Of a DNA stretch of 64,000 bases, positions 15,609 through 24,246 are shown in pieces. Position 1 is the stretch's first letter. Each line of letters opens with the position of its first letter. This DNA is from Myxococcus xanthus. Lineage in GTDB: Bacteria; Myxococcota; Myxococcia; Myxococcales; Myxococcaceae. The notes under the pieces are model-generated. The model was given only the letters and a program-made list of their open reading frames with translations. It was not told the origin of the DNA and ran no database searches. The stretch spans positions 995,001 through 1,059,000 of the forward strand of contig NZ_CP017174.1 of NCBI RefSeq assembly GCF_006402735.1, in the 5' to 3' direction. The position numbers were made by a program, and so were the translations under genes.

Positions 15609-17757
15609 AGGCGGCGTTGCCGCAGAGCGCGTCCACGGACTGCGCGTCCGTGAGGTCGTTGTGGCTGGCGCCCGCGTGGGCGGTGGCCACGGCGAGCCGG
15701 GTGCCCTCGCGGCCATGGCCGTAACCGTGCGGCAGGCTCACCACGCCGGGCATCACCTCGTCCGTCACGTGGATGGGCACCGTCACCGTGCCCACGCGCG
15801 AGGTGACGGTGGCCTCCATGCCGTCGGCGAGCGCCCGCCGGGCCGCGTCCTCCGGATGCATCATCAACGTGCAGCGCGGCTTGCCCTTCAGCAGGCCCGG
15901 TACGTTGTGCATCCAGGAGTTGTTGTCGCGCAGGTGCCGCCGGCCGATGAGCAGCAGCTCGCCACTGTTCTGCTCGGGGACGGTGTCCTGGGGAAAGGCT
16001 GCTTGCAGGCGTCGCACGTCCGCCACCAGCAGCTCCGGCGCCAGGTGGATGCGGCGGTCCTTCGTCTGGAGCCGCCGGGGCAGGCAGGACTGGAGCGGCC
16101 CCAGGTCGATGCCGTGGGGCGACTGGCGCAGCGTCGCCAGGCTGAGGCCGTGCTTCGCCGGGTGGAAGCGCGCGCCATAGGGCCCCAGCCGCAGGCCCAG
16201 GTCCAGCACCCGCTCCGGACCCAGACGGGACAGGGCCTGGTACTTGAGTGTGGCGCGCACGGAGGGGCGGCCCTTGCGCAGCGTCATCAGCCGGTGCTGG
16301 AGGGCGAGCAGAATCTGCCAGTCCTGGCGGCTGCCCGGGCCGGGCTCGAAGAGGGCGGGCGAGTACTTCGCGGTGTTGCGCACCGCCAGCGCGTGGAAGG
16401 CGATGTCGTAGTGGCTGCGCTCCAGCGGTGACACCGGCGGGAGGATGAGGTGCGCGTGGCGCGTCGTCTCGTTGAGGTACGGGTCGATGCTCACCATGAA
16501 GTCCAGGCCCGCGAGCGCCTGTTCCATCCGAGCGCCATCGGGCGTGGACAGCGCGGGGTTTCCCGCGACGGTGACCAGCGCGCGGACGCGGCCCGGGCCC
16601 GGCGTGAGCATCTCCTCCGCCATCGCCGCCGCGGGCAATTCCCCCGCGAACTCGGGGAGCCCGCGCACGCGGCTCTTCCATCGGCCGAAGCCGCCGCGGC
16701 CCACGGCCAGGGCCCGGGGACCTCCGACGACGTCGAATGCGGGCAGGGTGAACATGGCGCCGCCGCGCCGGTCCAGGTTGCCGCTCACCACGTTGAGCAC
16801 GGTGATGAGCCATTGGCAGAGCGCGCCGAAGGCCTGGGTGGACAACCCCATGCGGCCGTAACACACGGCGGCTCGCGCGGAGAGGAAGTCCCGGGCGATG
16901 CGGCGCAGGGTGTGCGCGGGCACGCCCGTGTGCGGGGCGACTTTCTCCGGAGGAAAGTCCCGGGCCAGCGCGCACACTGTCTCCAGGCCGTCGGTGAAGG
17001 CATCCAGCGGCCCCAGGCGTGGCGCGTGCTCCACCACCGCCACGTGCAGCAGGGCGAGCAGCGCGAGCGCATCGGTGCCCGGCCGGATGAAGACGTGCGT
17101 GTCGGCGATGGCCGCCGTCTCCGTGCGGCGCGGGTCCATGACCACGATGCGGCCGCCGCGCTGCTGGATGGCACGCAGGCGGGCGCGCACGTCGGGCGCC
17201 GTCATCAGGCTGCCATTGGACGCCAGGGGATTGGCGCCCAGCACGAGCATGTAGCCGGTGTGGTCGATGTCGGGAATCGGCACCATCAACTGGTGGCCGA
17301 ACATGAGGTAGGCGGTGAACTGGTGCGGCAGCTGGTCCACGGACGTCGCGGAGAAGCGGTTGCGCGAGCGCAGCGTGCGCACCAGCTCCGGGCCGAACAG
17401 CATGTTGCCCAGGTTGTGGACGTTGGGGTTGCCCAGGTACGAGCCCACCGCGTCGCGGCCGTGCTCCCGCTGGATGGCATGCAGGCGGCGCGCGGTCTCA
17501 TCCAGCGCGTCGTCCCAGGAGACGGGCTCCCAGCCGCTGGCGGTGCGGCGCATGGGGCCTCGCAGCCGGTCCGGGTCCTGGTGCAGGTCCTCCAGCGCCA
17601 GGGCCTTGGGACAGATGTGGCCCCGGCTGAAGGGGTCCTCCGCGTCACCCCGGATGGAGGTGATGCGTCCGGCGTCCAGTTCGATGCGCAGGCCGCACAT
17701 GGCCTCGCAGAGGTTGCAGGTGCGGAAGTGGACCTGGGGACCCGGGGCGGCGCTCAT
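15544..17757 (-). CDS. Molybdopterin-dependent oxidoreductase (formate dehydrogenase-alpha/DMSO reductase family)
   Basis: This 737-residue protein binds a bis-MGD molybdenum or tungsten cofactor. The N-terminus holds a [4Fe-4S] motif: CNLCEAMC at about residues 14-21 with the last Cys in GHICPKALAL. Cofactor-binding stretches include LVLGANPLASNGSL, VVMDPRRTETAAIAD and, near the C-terminus, DGMEATVTSRVGTVTVPIHV with LPHGYGHG. There is no twin-arginine signal, so it is cytoplasmic. No small electron-transfer subunit is adjacent, which makes the donor and acceptor unclear. Its 3' end overlaps the convergent membrane-protein gene by 65 bp. Confidence 0.92.
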   Translation of the reverse strand: MSAAPGPQVHFRTCNLCEAMCGLRIELDAGRITSIRGDAEDPFSRGHICPKALALEDLHQDPDRLRGPMRRTASGWEPVSWDDALDETARRLHAIQREHGRDAVGSYLGNPNVHNLGNMLFGPELVRTLRSRNRFSATSVDQLPHQFTAYLMFGHQLMVPIPDIDHTGYMLVLGANPLASNGSLMTAPDVRARLRAIQQRGGRIVVMDPRRTETAAIADTHVFIRPGTDALALLALLHVAVVEHAPRLGPLDAFTDGLETVCALARDFPPEKVAPHTGVPAHTLRRIARDFLSARAAVCYGRMGLSTQAFGALCQWLITVLNVVSGNLDRRGGAMFTLPAFDVVGGPRALAVGRGGFGRWKSRVRGLPEFAGELPAAAMAEEMLTPGPGRVRALVTVAGNPALSTPDGARMEQALAGLDFMVSIDPYLNETTRHAHLILPPVSPLERSHYDIAFHALAVRNTAKYSPALFEPGPGSRQDWQILLALQHRLMTLRKGRPSVRATLKYQALSRLGPERVLDLGLRLGPYGARFHPAKHGLSLATLRQSPHGIDLGPLQSCLPRRLQTKDRRIHLAPELLVADVRRLQAAFPQDTVPEQNSGELLLIGRRHLRDNNSWMHNVPGLLKGKPRCTLMMHPEDAARRALADGMEATVTSRVGTVTVPIHVTDEVMPGVVSLPHGYGHGREGTRLAVATAHAGASHNDLTDAQSVDALCGNAAFSGTPVRVLRAAAPESATPAG

Positions 17758-17918
17758 TCGCGGAACTGTAGCGCGCGGCGGAAGGCCGTCCGCCCGGCGT
17801 CGCGGGTCGCGCTTCCATCCGTCTGGGTTCAGACGATGGGCTTCCTGGCGGACTGCACGATTTCAGCGGCACACGTGCGAGGGGCCCGTGAAAGGATGGC
17901 GTCCCAGGAGGGCAGCAC

Positions 17919-18830
17919 ATGCACCGCGTGTATCCGTTCGTCGTCTCCCTGGGGCTCTCGCTCGCGCCGCTCGCCGCCAATGCCGCGGCGCCGGCCGCGC
18001 CCGCGGCCGAGGTGAAGGCGCCGACCATCCAGTTCAAGCAGGTGAATGCCCGCGTAGGGGACCAGGAGGAATTGGACAACGCCGTGGACATGCGGCTGGC
18101 GCTCGACCTGCGCGCTTCGGACATGGACAAGCCGATGTCGGTGGCGATGTCGGTGACCTCGTCCAGCCGCCACACGGTGACGGTGCTGGCCGCGAAGGGG
18201 ACTGTCGTCTCCAAGGTGAAGATGGCGTTCGGCGACGTGGGCGAGGTGGCCGAAGAGCAGGGAAAGGTCCAGCGCAAGGCGAGCCCCATCAGCGGGAAGA
18301 CGTACCTGGCGGAGTGGAAGAAGGCGCGCGTGGTCATCACGGATGCGAAGGGCAAGCCGGTGCCGAAGGAAGAGGAGGCCGAGGTGACGAAGCACCTGCC
18401 GGAGCTCGGCAAGCCCGACCGGCTGGAGTCCGCCTTCCCGAAGAAGCCGCTGGCGGTGGGCGCCACCCTGGACGGCTTCTCCGATGCGCTCGCGAAGCAA
18501 ATCGTGGACGAGCAGGGCGATGACACCCGCGTCACGCAGACGCGCGCGCGGTTGGTCGAAGTGCGTCAGGACCCGCGCGGCGCCGTGGGCATCTTCGACG
18601 TGGCGATGACGGTGTCACGCCAGGAAATCAATGCGCCCTTCCTGATGACCATTCCGCTGCAAGGGCAGATGTCCGTCCTCGCGGAGGGCATCCAGTTGCT
18701 GGAGCTCACCTTGTCCGGGCCGGTGAAGGTGGAGCTGACCGACGACGCCGTCGAGCAGGGCTTCGAGGCGCGCGGAGAGGGCGCGATGCGGCTGCGGCTC
18801 ACGGGCCGGAAGACTGACGCCGCGCGTTAG
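17919..18830 (+). CDS. Secreted protein of unknown function
   Basis: The 303-residue product begins with a Sec signal (MHRVYPFVVSLGLSLAPLAA, cleavage after ANA) and no lipobox. The mature protein is Lys/Val-rich and beta-rich with no cysteine. A run of charged residues (TDAKGKPVPKEEEAEVTKHL) separates two similar-sized halves. I do not recognise a domain. AGGAGG sits at ideal distance from the ATG, so the start is secure. Divergent from the molybdoenzyme gene and followed by the KAS III gene after 98 bp. A periplasmic location is likely. Confidence 0.8.
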   Translation: MHRVYPFVVSLGLSLAPLAANAAAPAAPAAEVKAPTIQFKQVNARVGDQEELDNAVDMRLALDLRASDMDKPMSVAMSVTSSSRHTVTVLAAKGTVVSKVKMAFGDVGEVAEEQGKVQRKASPISGKTYLAEWKKARVVITDAKGKPVPKEEEAEVTKHLPELGKPDRLESAFPKKPLAVGATLDGFSDALAKQIVDEQGDDTRVTQTRARLVEVRQDPRGAVGIFDVAMTVSRQEINAPFLMTIPLQGQMSVLAEGIQLLELTLSGPVKVELTDDAVEQGFEARGEGAMRLRLTGRKTDAAR

Positions 18831-18928
18831 GCGGATGGCCCGGCAGGCCGCCCGCTGTGCGCGAAGGCGCGGAGGCGTGACAGACGGCTGACAGAGTTTT
18901 GGGAGGCTGCGCGGTTAGAGGGTTCTGA

Positions 18929-19933
18929 ATGTATCTGCACGCGCTCGGCCACTTCCATCCTCCCAACCTTCTGACCAACGCCTTCTTCGAGGAGCTGGGG
19001 CTGGAGACCAGCGATGCGTGGATTGTGGAGCGCGTGGGCATCCGCACGCGGCACACGGTGCTGCCGCTGGACTACCTGCGGGAGACGCGCAACCGCGACG
19101 TGCGCGCGGCGCAGGAGGCGGCGCTCTTCAGCAACGCGGAGACAGGACGCCGCGCGGCGCTGATGGCGCTGGAGCGCGCGGGGCTGAAGCCGTCCGACAT
19201 CGGGCTGGTGGTGGCGGGCGGATGCAGTCCAGACGAATGTATTCCCGCCGAGTCCAACAGGGTAGCGCAGCTGCTGAACATCCATGCGCCGGCGGTGGAC
19301 CTGCAGAGCGCTTGCTCGTCCTTCTGCATGCAGCTGCACTTCCTGGCGGGCATGCGGCCGGAGCGGCTGCCGGACTACGTGCTGGTGGTCAACATGGACA
19401 ACTCCACGCGCGTGGTGGACTACACGGACCGCTCCAGTGCGGTGCTGTGGGGAGACGGCGCGTCCGCGGCCATCCTGTCGCCGCGCGTGCCGGGGCGCTG
19501 GCACCTCACGGAGACGCTGCTGGCCGGAGACCCCTCGGGCGCGGACAAGGTGCGCGTGCCGCGCATGGGGCACTTCACCCAGAACGGCGGCGAGGTGCAG
19601 AAGTTCGCCATCCGCCGCGCGGGGGAGACGTTCCAGGCCCTGCGCACGCGCTTCATGGACCGCCACCCGGACAAGGGCGCGGGGGCCGTCACCTTCATCG
19701 GCCACCAGGCCAACCTGCGCATGTTGGAGGCCGTGCAGCGGCGGTGTGAGGTGCCGGACGCGCGGCACTTCTTCAACGTGCACACCCGGGGGAACACCGG
19801 CGCCGCGGGCGCGCCCGGCGTCCTGAGCGAGCACTGGGACGACCCCGCCTTGGGAGACGCGGTGGTGCTGAGCGTCGTGGGCAGCGGCCTGACGTGGGCC
19901 GGGGCCTTGCTGGAGCGGACCCCAGCGCCGTGA
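18929..19933 (+). CDS. 3-oxoacyl-ACP synthase III-family protein
   Basis: The 334-residue protein has the thiolase fold of KAS III (FabH) enzymes, which condense an acyl-CoA with a carrier-bound extender. The catalytic triad is complete: Cys129 in LQSACSSF, His259 in IGHQANLRML, and Asn289 in GNTGAAGAP. The active-site surroundings differ from housekeeping FabH (GHQANLR rather than PHQAN-R with the usual flanks), and no fab or polyketide genes are adjacent. A specialised role in lipid or secondary metabolism is therefore more likely than bulk fatty-acid initiation. AGAGGG precedes the ATG. Confidence 0.9.
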   Translation: MYLHALGHFHPPNLLTNAFFEELGLETSDAWIVERVGIRTRHTVLPLDYLRETRNRDVRAAQEAALFSNAETGRRAALMALERAGLKPSDIGLVVAGGCSPDECIPAESNRVAQLLNIHAPAVDLQSACSSFCMQLHFLAGMRPERLPDYVLVVNMDNSTRVVDYTDRSSAVLWGDGASAAILSPRVPGRWHLTETLLAGDPSGADKVRVPRMGHFTQNGGEVQKFAIRRAGETFQALRTRFMDRHPDKGAGAVTFIGHQANLRMLEAVQRRCEVPDARHFFNVHTRGNTGAAGAPGVLSEHWDDPALGDAVVLSVVGSGLTWAGALLERTPAP

Positions 19934-20099
19934 GCCGTCCGGCGGGCCCCCGCGGTTGAGTGCCCGACGTTGATCCACCAGGACCTGTTGCCGTCCACTG
20001 CCGTACAGCGTTGCCCTTCCGGGCGTTGGCGGTGCTCGGGAGCGTGTGCAGCGTATGTCCTGTCGGATTCAGTGGGGTCTGGGGTCGGGGGTCGGGCGC

Positions 20100-20654
20100 A
20101 TGCGTACTCAAGCGTGGGGTGGAAATCTTCGGTGTCTCGTGGCGGGCATGCTGCTCGTCGCGGGCGCTGCGCAGGCGGGACAGAAGCAGGTCGGCGGCGT
20201 GCACATGCCGGTGTCGCTGAACCTCAAGGGGCGCACCGTCGAACTCGCCCACATGGAGCTGCACAAGCAACTCTTCTTCAAGGTCTACGTCTGGAGCCTC
20301 TACATGGAGGACCGGCCACGTTCCACGCACGAGGCCATCCACTCCAACTCCGTGAAGCGGCTCCACTTCCGCTTCCTGCGAAACATCTCCCGGGACCAGC
20401 TGGTGGGCAGCTTTCGGGACGGGTTGGAGCACAGCCCCGCCCTGCGTCAGGGGCCGCTGGCGAACCACCTGCGCATCATGCTCGCGTCGCTGAAGGACGT
20501 GCAGAAGGGCGAGGACCTCGTCATCACCTACACCCCGGGCGTCGGGCTCGAAATCGGAGGAGACGCCTCCGGTGGCGTCTTCATCCCCGGCAAGCACTTC
20601 GCGGACGCACTCTTCTCCGTCTGGCTCGACTCTCATCCTATTTTTCCGCGCTGA
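20100..20654 (+). CDS. Chalcone-isomerase-like secreted protein
   Basis: The 184-residue product carries a Sec signal (MRTQAWGGNLRCLVAGMLLV, cleavage near AQA) followed by a chalcone-isomerase-like domain. Recognisable parts are LHKQLFFKVYVWSLYMEDRP and the C-terminal GGVFIPGKHFADALFSVWLD, typical of the bacterial members, which lack flavonoid substrates and probably bind fatty acids or other lipids. The ATG at 20100 is chosen because it gives the signal peptide; a GTG at 20046 is in frame. Its stop lies within the stem of an inverted repeat (20652-20681). Confidence 0.8.
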   Translation: MRTQAWGGNLRCLVAGMLLVAGAAQAGQKQVGGVHMPVSLNLKGRTVELAHMELHKQLFFKVYVWSLYMEDRPRSTHEAIHSNSVKRLHFRFLRNISRDQLVGSFRDGLEHSPALRQGPLANHLRIMLASLKDVQKGEDLVITYTPGVGLEIGGDASGGVFIPGKHFADALFSVWLDSHPIFPR

Positions 20655-20681
20655 CTGACACGCCTGGCTGTCCGTCAGTCA
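20652..20681 (+). terminator. Probable terminator overlapping the stop codon
   Basis: TGACTGAC pairs perfectly with GTCAGTCA across a 14-base loop. The first three bases are the stop codon of the chalcone-isomerase-like gene. The downstream sequence TTCATTCATTT is T-rich but interrupted, so this is a moderate intrinsic terminator candidate separating it from the OmpA gene. Confidence 0.5.
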
Positions 20682-20785
20682 TTCATTCATTTCAGCTCAA
20701 AATATGTGCGAGGTTCTTCCTGACCCGGAGCACCACCAGCGATAGGCTGGCGCTTCATTCACAGGTGTCAGGAGGACACGTACAT

Positions 20786-21589
20786 ATGCGGAAACCGTTG
20801 GTTCTGGCTGCACTCGTCGCGCTCTCCACCACGGGCTGCGTTTCGCAGGGGAAGTTCGACGCCAAGGCGCTCGAGGCGGAGAACTTCGCCAAGGGCCTCA
20901 ACGACGAGAAGGGTGCTCGCGAGGCCGCCGAAGCCAAGGTGAAGGCGCTGGAGGAGAAGATCGCCGAACTGGAGCAGGAGCGGGAGGCGCTGAACACCCG
21001 CCTGGGCACCGCTGAGTCCCGCCTCACCGCGGGCGCCGCGGAGCGCCGCGCGCTGGAGGAGAAGAACTCGCAGCTGGCCGCCCTCAACGACGAGCTGGCG
21101 CGCAACACGAAGAAGCTGGCCCAGGCGAAGGAGGAGCTGGAGAAGCGCAGCTCCGAGTACGAGAACCTGGCCCAGAGCCTCAAGCAGGAGATTTCCGACG
21201 GCAAGATTGAGCTGTCCGAGCTCAAGGGCAAGATGACCGTCCAGCTCAAGGACAAGATTCTCTTCGCCTCTGGCTCCGCCCGGGTCGGCAAGGAAGGCGA
21301 GGAGGCGCTGAAGAAGATCGCCGACGCGCTCAAGGCGGTGCAGGGGAAGATCATCCGCGTGGAAGGCCACACGGACGACGTCCCGACCGGCGGCGGTCAG
21401 TTCCCGTCCAACTGGGAGCTGAGCCTGGCGCGCGCCATGGCGGTGGTCCGTTCACTCCAGAACGCTGGCGTGGACCCGACGTTCCTCTCCGCCGCGGGCT
21501 ATGGGCAGTACCAGCCCATCGCGGCCAACGATTCGGCGGAGAATCGCAGTCTGAACCGCCGCATCGAAATCGTGCTCGCGCCGAAGTAG
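20786..21589 (+). CDS. OmpA-family lipoprotein
   Basis: The 267-residue product is a peptidoglycan-anchoring lipoprotein. Residues 1-18 are the signal, MRKPLVLAALVALSTTGC, with lipidated Cys18. Residues about 30-145 are a long Glu/Lys/Ala coiled coil. Residues about 150-265 form an OmpA C-terminal domain: ILFASGSARVGKEGEEALKK, then IRVEGHTDDVPTGG, NWELSLARA and the NRRIEIV ending that binds diaminopimelate. GGAGG lies upstream of the ATG at 20786. It probably tethers the outer membrane to the wall. A strong hairpin follows before the TonB-dependent receptor gene. Confidence 0.93.
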   Translation: MRKPLVLAALVALSTTGCVSQGKFDAKALEAENFAKGLNDEKGAREAAEAKVKALEEKIAELEQEREALNTRLGTAESRLTAGAAERRALEEKNSQLAALNDELARNTKKLAQAKEELEKRSSEYENLAQSLKQEISDGKIELSELKGKMTVQLKDKILFASGSARVGKEGEEALKKIADALKAVQGKIIRVEGHTDDVPTGGGQFPSNWELSLARAMAVVRSLQNAGVDPTFLSAAGYGQYQPIAANDSAENRSLNRRIEIVLAPK

Positions 21590-21602
21590 GCGCCGCACTA
21601 GG

Positions 21603-21627
21603 AGGGGCGCGGGAGTCCCGCGCCCCT
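21603..21627. promoter_or_regulatory. 12-bp stem-loop abutting the receptor start codon
   Basis: AGGGGCGCGGGA-G-TCCCGCGCCCCT is a near-perfect palindrome ending one base before the ATG at 21629. The only Shine-Dalgarno-like sequence (AGGAGGGG) is in its 5' arm, about 22 bases from the ATG. It could be the terminator of the OmpA gene, a translational switch for the receptor, or both. Confidence 0.6.
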
Positions 21628-21628
21628 C

Positions 21629-24244
21629 ATGAAAATCCTTCTCGCCGTCCTCTGCCTCCTCGCCGCCACTGGCGCCGCCGCTCAGCAGGACGCGGGCGTC
21701 ACGGATGCCGACGCCGGCGCGCCCCAGGGCGTGCTGACGAAGCCCCCCGCGCTGATGCGCCAGGTGGAGGCAATCTATCCGCCGGAAGCCGCTGCCCAGC
21801 AGCTCGAGGGCACGGTGGTGATGTGGGTCGACATCTCGGAGACGGGCGCCGTCTCCAACGTCGAGGTGTCCCAGCCCGCCGGCCACGGCTTCGACGAGGC
21901 CGCCGTGGAGGCGGTCCGCCAGTTCCAGTTCGAGCCCGCCGAGGTGGACGATGTCCCCGCGCCGGTGCGCATCGAATACGCCTACCAGTTCGTCTTCCGT
22001 CCACCGCCGCCGCCGGAGGGTGAGGACGCCGCCGCCGTGGAGCCCGAGGCTCCAGTGAACTTCAGCGGCCGGGCGCTGGAGCGGGGCACGCGGGACGCGC
22101 TCCTGGGCGCGGAGGTGGTGCTGCCCGCGCTGGAGCGCTCCACCGTCACCGACGAGGAAGGCCGCTTCTCCTTCCGCGGCATCCCGCTGGGCACGCACGA
22201 GGTGCTGGTGGTGCAGAGCGGCTACGAGCGCTTCCGCACCGAGGAGACCTTCGTGGAAGGCCAGGAGACGCGCGCCACGTACTACGTGCGCAAGCGCATC
22301 TTCGGCGCGTTCGAGACGGTGGTGCGCAGCGAGCGCGAGCGCAAGGAGGTGACGCAGACCACGCTCCAACTGGCCGAGGTGCAGCGCGTCCCCGGCACCC
22401 AGGGCGACACGCTGAAGGTGGTGCAGAACCTGCCCGGCGTGGCGCGCCCCGCCTTCAACGGTGGCCAGCTCGTCATCCGCGGCACGGGCCCCCAGGAGTC
22501 CGGCGTCTTCCTCGACGGGCAGCGGATTCCGCTGCTCTACCACTTCGGCGGCCTCACCTCCGTCTACAACTCGGAGCTGCTGGAGGCGGTGGACTACCTG
22601 CCCGGCAACTTCTCCGCGTACTACGGAGACATCACCGGCGGCGTCATCAACGTGCGCAGCCGCGAGCCGCGCACGGATCGGCTCCATGCCACCGTGGGCG
22701 TCAGCCTCATCGAATCCAACGCGGTGGTGGAGGGGCCCATCACCGACACGCTGAGCTTCGCGGTGGCGGGACGGCGTTCGTACATCGACCTGGTGCTGGG
22801 CCTGGTGCCACAGGGCGACAACGGCCCCAGCCTCCAGGTGGCGCCGCGTTACTACGACGCGCAGCTCAAGCTGGTGTGGAAGCCGAAGTCGCGCCACACC
22901 TTCACGCTGCAGGGCCTCACCTCCAGAGACAGGCTGGGGCTCGTCTTCGACCGGCCGGCGGATGACGACCCCACCGTCACCGGTGGGCTGAACGTCACCA
23001 CCGGCTTCAACCAGCTGCGCCTGCGGCACCAGTACCGCGCGGACGCGCTCACCCTGGACACGCACGGCCTGGTGGGCAACACGCTGGTCCAGTTCGGCAT
23101 CGGCGACCGCGGCCTGCGCATCGCCTCCACGGACCTGAACCTGCGCTCCACCGTGGAGTACGCCTTCGCCGAGGAACTCACGCTGGCGGGCGGCATCGAC
23201 GTGGTGAGCAACTTCGCCCGAGTCACCGCGCGCATCCAGGGCCTCTCCCGCGAGGGGGAGCCGCCCACGCCCACCGTCACCGATGACGTGCTCACCGCGG
23301 ACGGCGACTTCCTCCAGTACTTCCCCTCCACCTGGGTGGAGGCGCGCTGGCGCCCCGTGCCGCGCCTGCTGCTGGTGCCGGGCCTGCGCGCGGAGAGCTA
23401 CGTCTTCACCGACCAGACCCAGGCCCGCCGCACCTTCAACCCGCGTCTGGCGGTCCGCTACGGCCTGACGGACACGCTGACGCTCAAGGGCGGCGCGGGC
23501 GTCTACCACGGGCCTCCCGTGCAGGACGAGCCGAGCGTGGCCTTCGGCAACCCGGACCTGCGCGCGAAGCGGTCGCTCCAGTACAGCGTGGGCGCGGAGT
23601 GGCAGGCGCGGCCGGAGTGGTTCGTGGGCGGCGAGGTCTTCTACAATGACCTGGACGGGCTCATCGTCCGCTCCAACGCCACGGTGGTGCGCAACGGCCA
23701 GCGGGTGCCCGAGCGACTGAGCAACGGCGGCGTGGGACGCATCTACGGCCTGGAGGTGCTGGTGCGCCGCGCGCTGACGGACCGGCTCTTCGGCTGGGTC
23801 TCCTACACGCTCAGCCGCAGCGAGCGCCGGGACGCGCCGGGCGTGGGCTGGCGCCTCTTCGACAATGACCAGACGCACGTGCTGACAGCGATTGCGTCCT
23901 ACAAGCTGCCGGCGGGCTGGGAGGTGGGCGCGCGCATGCGCTTCGCTTCGGGCAATCCCACGACGCCGGTGGTGGGTTCGGTGCGCGACGACGGGTCGGA
24001 CGTCTTCATCCCGCTCTACGCGGCGGTGAACTCGCGCCGGCTGCCGTCCTTCAACCAGCTGGACATCCGCGTGGACAAGAACTTCGCCTTCGAGAAGTGG
24101 GCGCTCAACGTCTACCTGGACCTCACGAACGCCTACAACAACCCGGCGGTGGAAGGCATCGCCTACAACTACAACTACACCCAAAGCGCTTTCTTCGAAG
24201 GACTGCCCATCCTTCCCATCATCGGCGCCCGGGGGAGCTTCTGA
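21629..24244 (+). CDS. TonB-dependent receptor with N-terminal TonB C-terminal domain
   Basis: The 871-residue protein has a Sec signal (MKILLAVLCLLAATGAAA). Residues about 35-130 form a TonB C-terminal domain (YPPEAAAQQLEGTVVMWVDI, AVEAVRQFQFEPAE). Residues about 145-220 are a carboxypeptidase-regulatory-like beta sandwich. The plug follows (GDTLKVVQNLPGVARPAFNG, VFLDGQRIPLLYHFGG), then a 22-strand-type barrel ending in aromatic residues at GSF. It sits in the outer membrane and imports or exports an unknown substrate. Having TonB_C on the receptor itself is unusual. The downstream lipoprotein gene starts two bases after its stop, so they are co-expressed. Confidence 0.92.
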   Translation: MKILLAVLCLLAATGAAAQQDAGVTDADAGAPQGVLTKPPALMRQVEAIYPPEAAAQQLEGTVVMWVDISETGAVSNVEVSQPAGHGFDEAAVEAVRQFQFEPAEVDDVPAPVRIEYAYQFVFRPPPPPEGEDAAAVEPEAPVNFSGRALERGTRDALLGAEVVLPALERSTVTDEEGRFSFRGIPLGTHEVLVVQSGYERFRTEETFVEGQETRATYYVRKRIFGAFETVVRSERERKEVTQTTLQLAEVQRVPGTQGDTLKVVQNLPGVARPAFNGGQLVIRGTGPQESGVFLDGQRIPLLYHFGGLTSVYNSELLEAVDYLPGNFSAYYGDITGGVINVRSREPRTDRLHATVGVSLIESNAVVEGPITDTLSFAVAGRRSYIDLVLGLVPQGDNGPSLQVAPRYYDAQLKLVWKPKSRHTFTLQGLTSRDRLGLVFDRPADDDPTVTGGLNVTTGFNQLRLRHQYRADALTLDTHGLVGNTLVQFGIGDRGLRIASTDLNLRSTVEYAFAEELTLAGGIDVVSNFARVTARIQGLSREGEPPTPTVTDDVLTADGDFLQYFPSTWVEARWRPVPRLLLVPGLRAESYVFTDQTQARRTFNPRLAVRYGLTDTLTLKGGAGVYHGPPVQDEPSVAFGNPDLRAKRSLQYSVGAEWQARPEWFVGGEVFYNDLDGLIVRSNATVVRNGQRVPERLSNGGVGRIYGLEVLVRRALTDRLFGWVSYTLSRSERRDAPGVGWRLFDNDQTHVLTAIASYKLPAGWEVGARMRFASGNPTTPVVGSVRDDGSDVFIPLYAAVNSRRLPSFNQLDIRVDKNFAFEKWALNVYLDLTNAYNNPAVEGIAYNYNYTQSAFFEGLPILPIIGARGSF

Positions 24245-24246
24245 GC

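Noticed and set aside
21452..24184. 910-residue minus-strand frame opposite the receptor gene
   Set aside because: Typical high-GC antisense frame (His, Arg, Val, Gln rich) with no domain or ribosome site.
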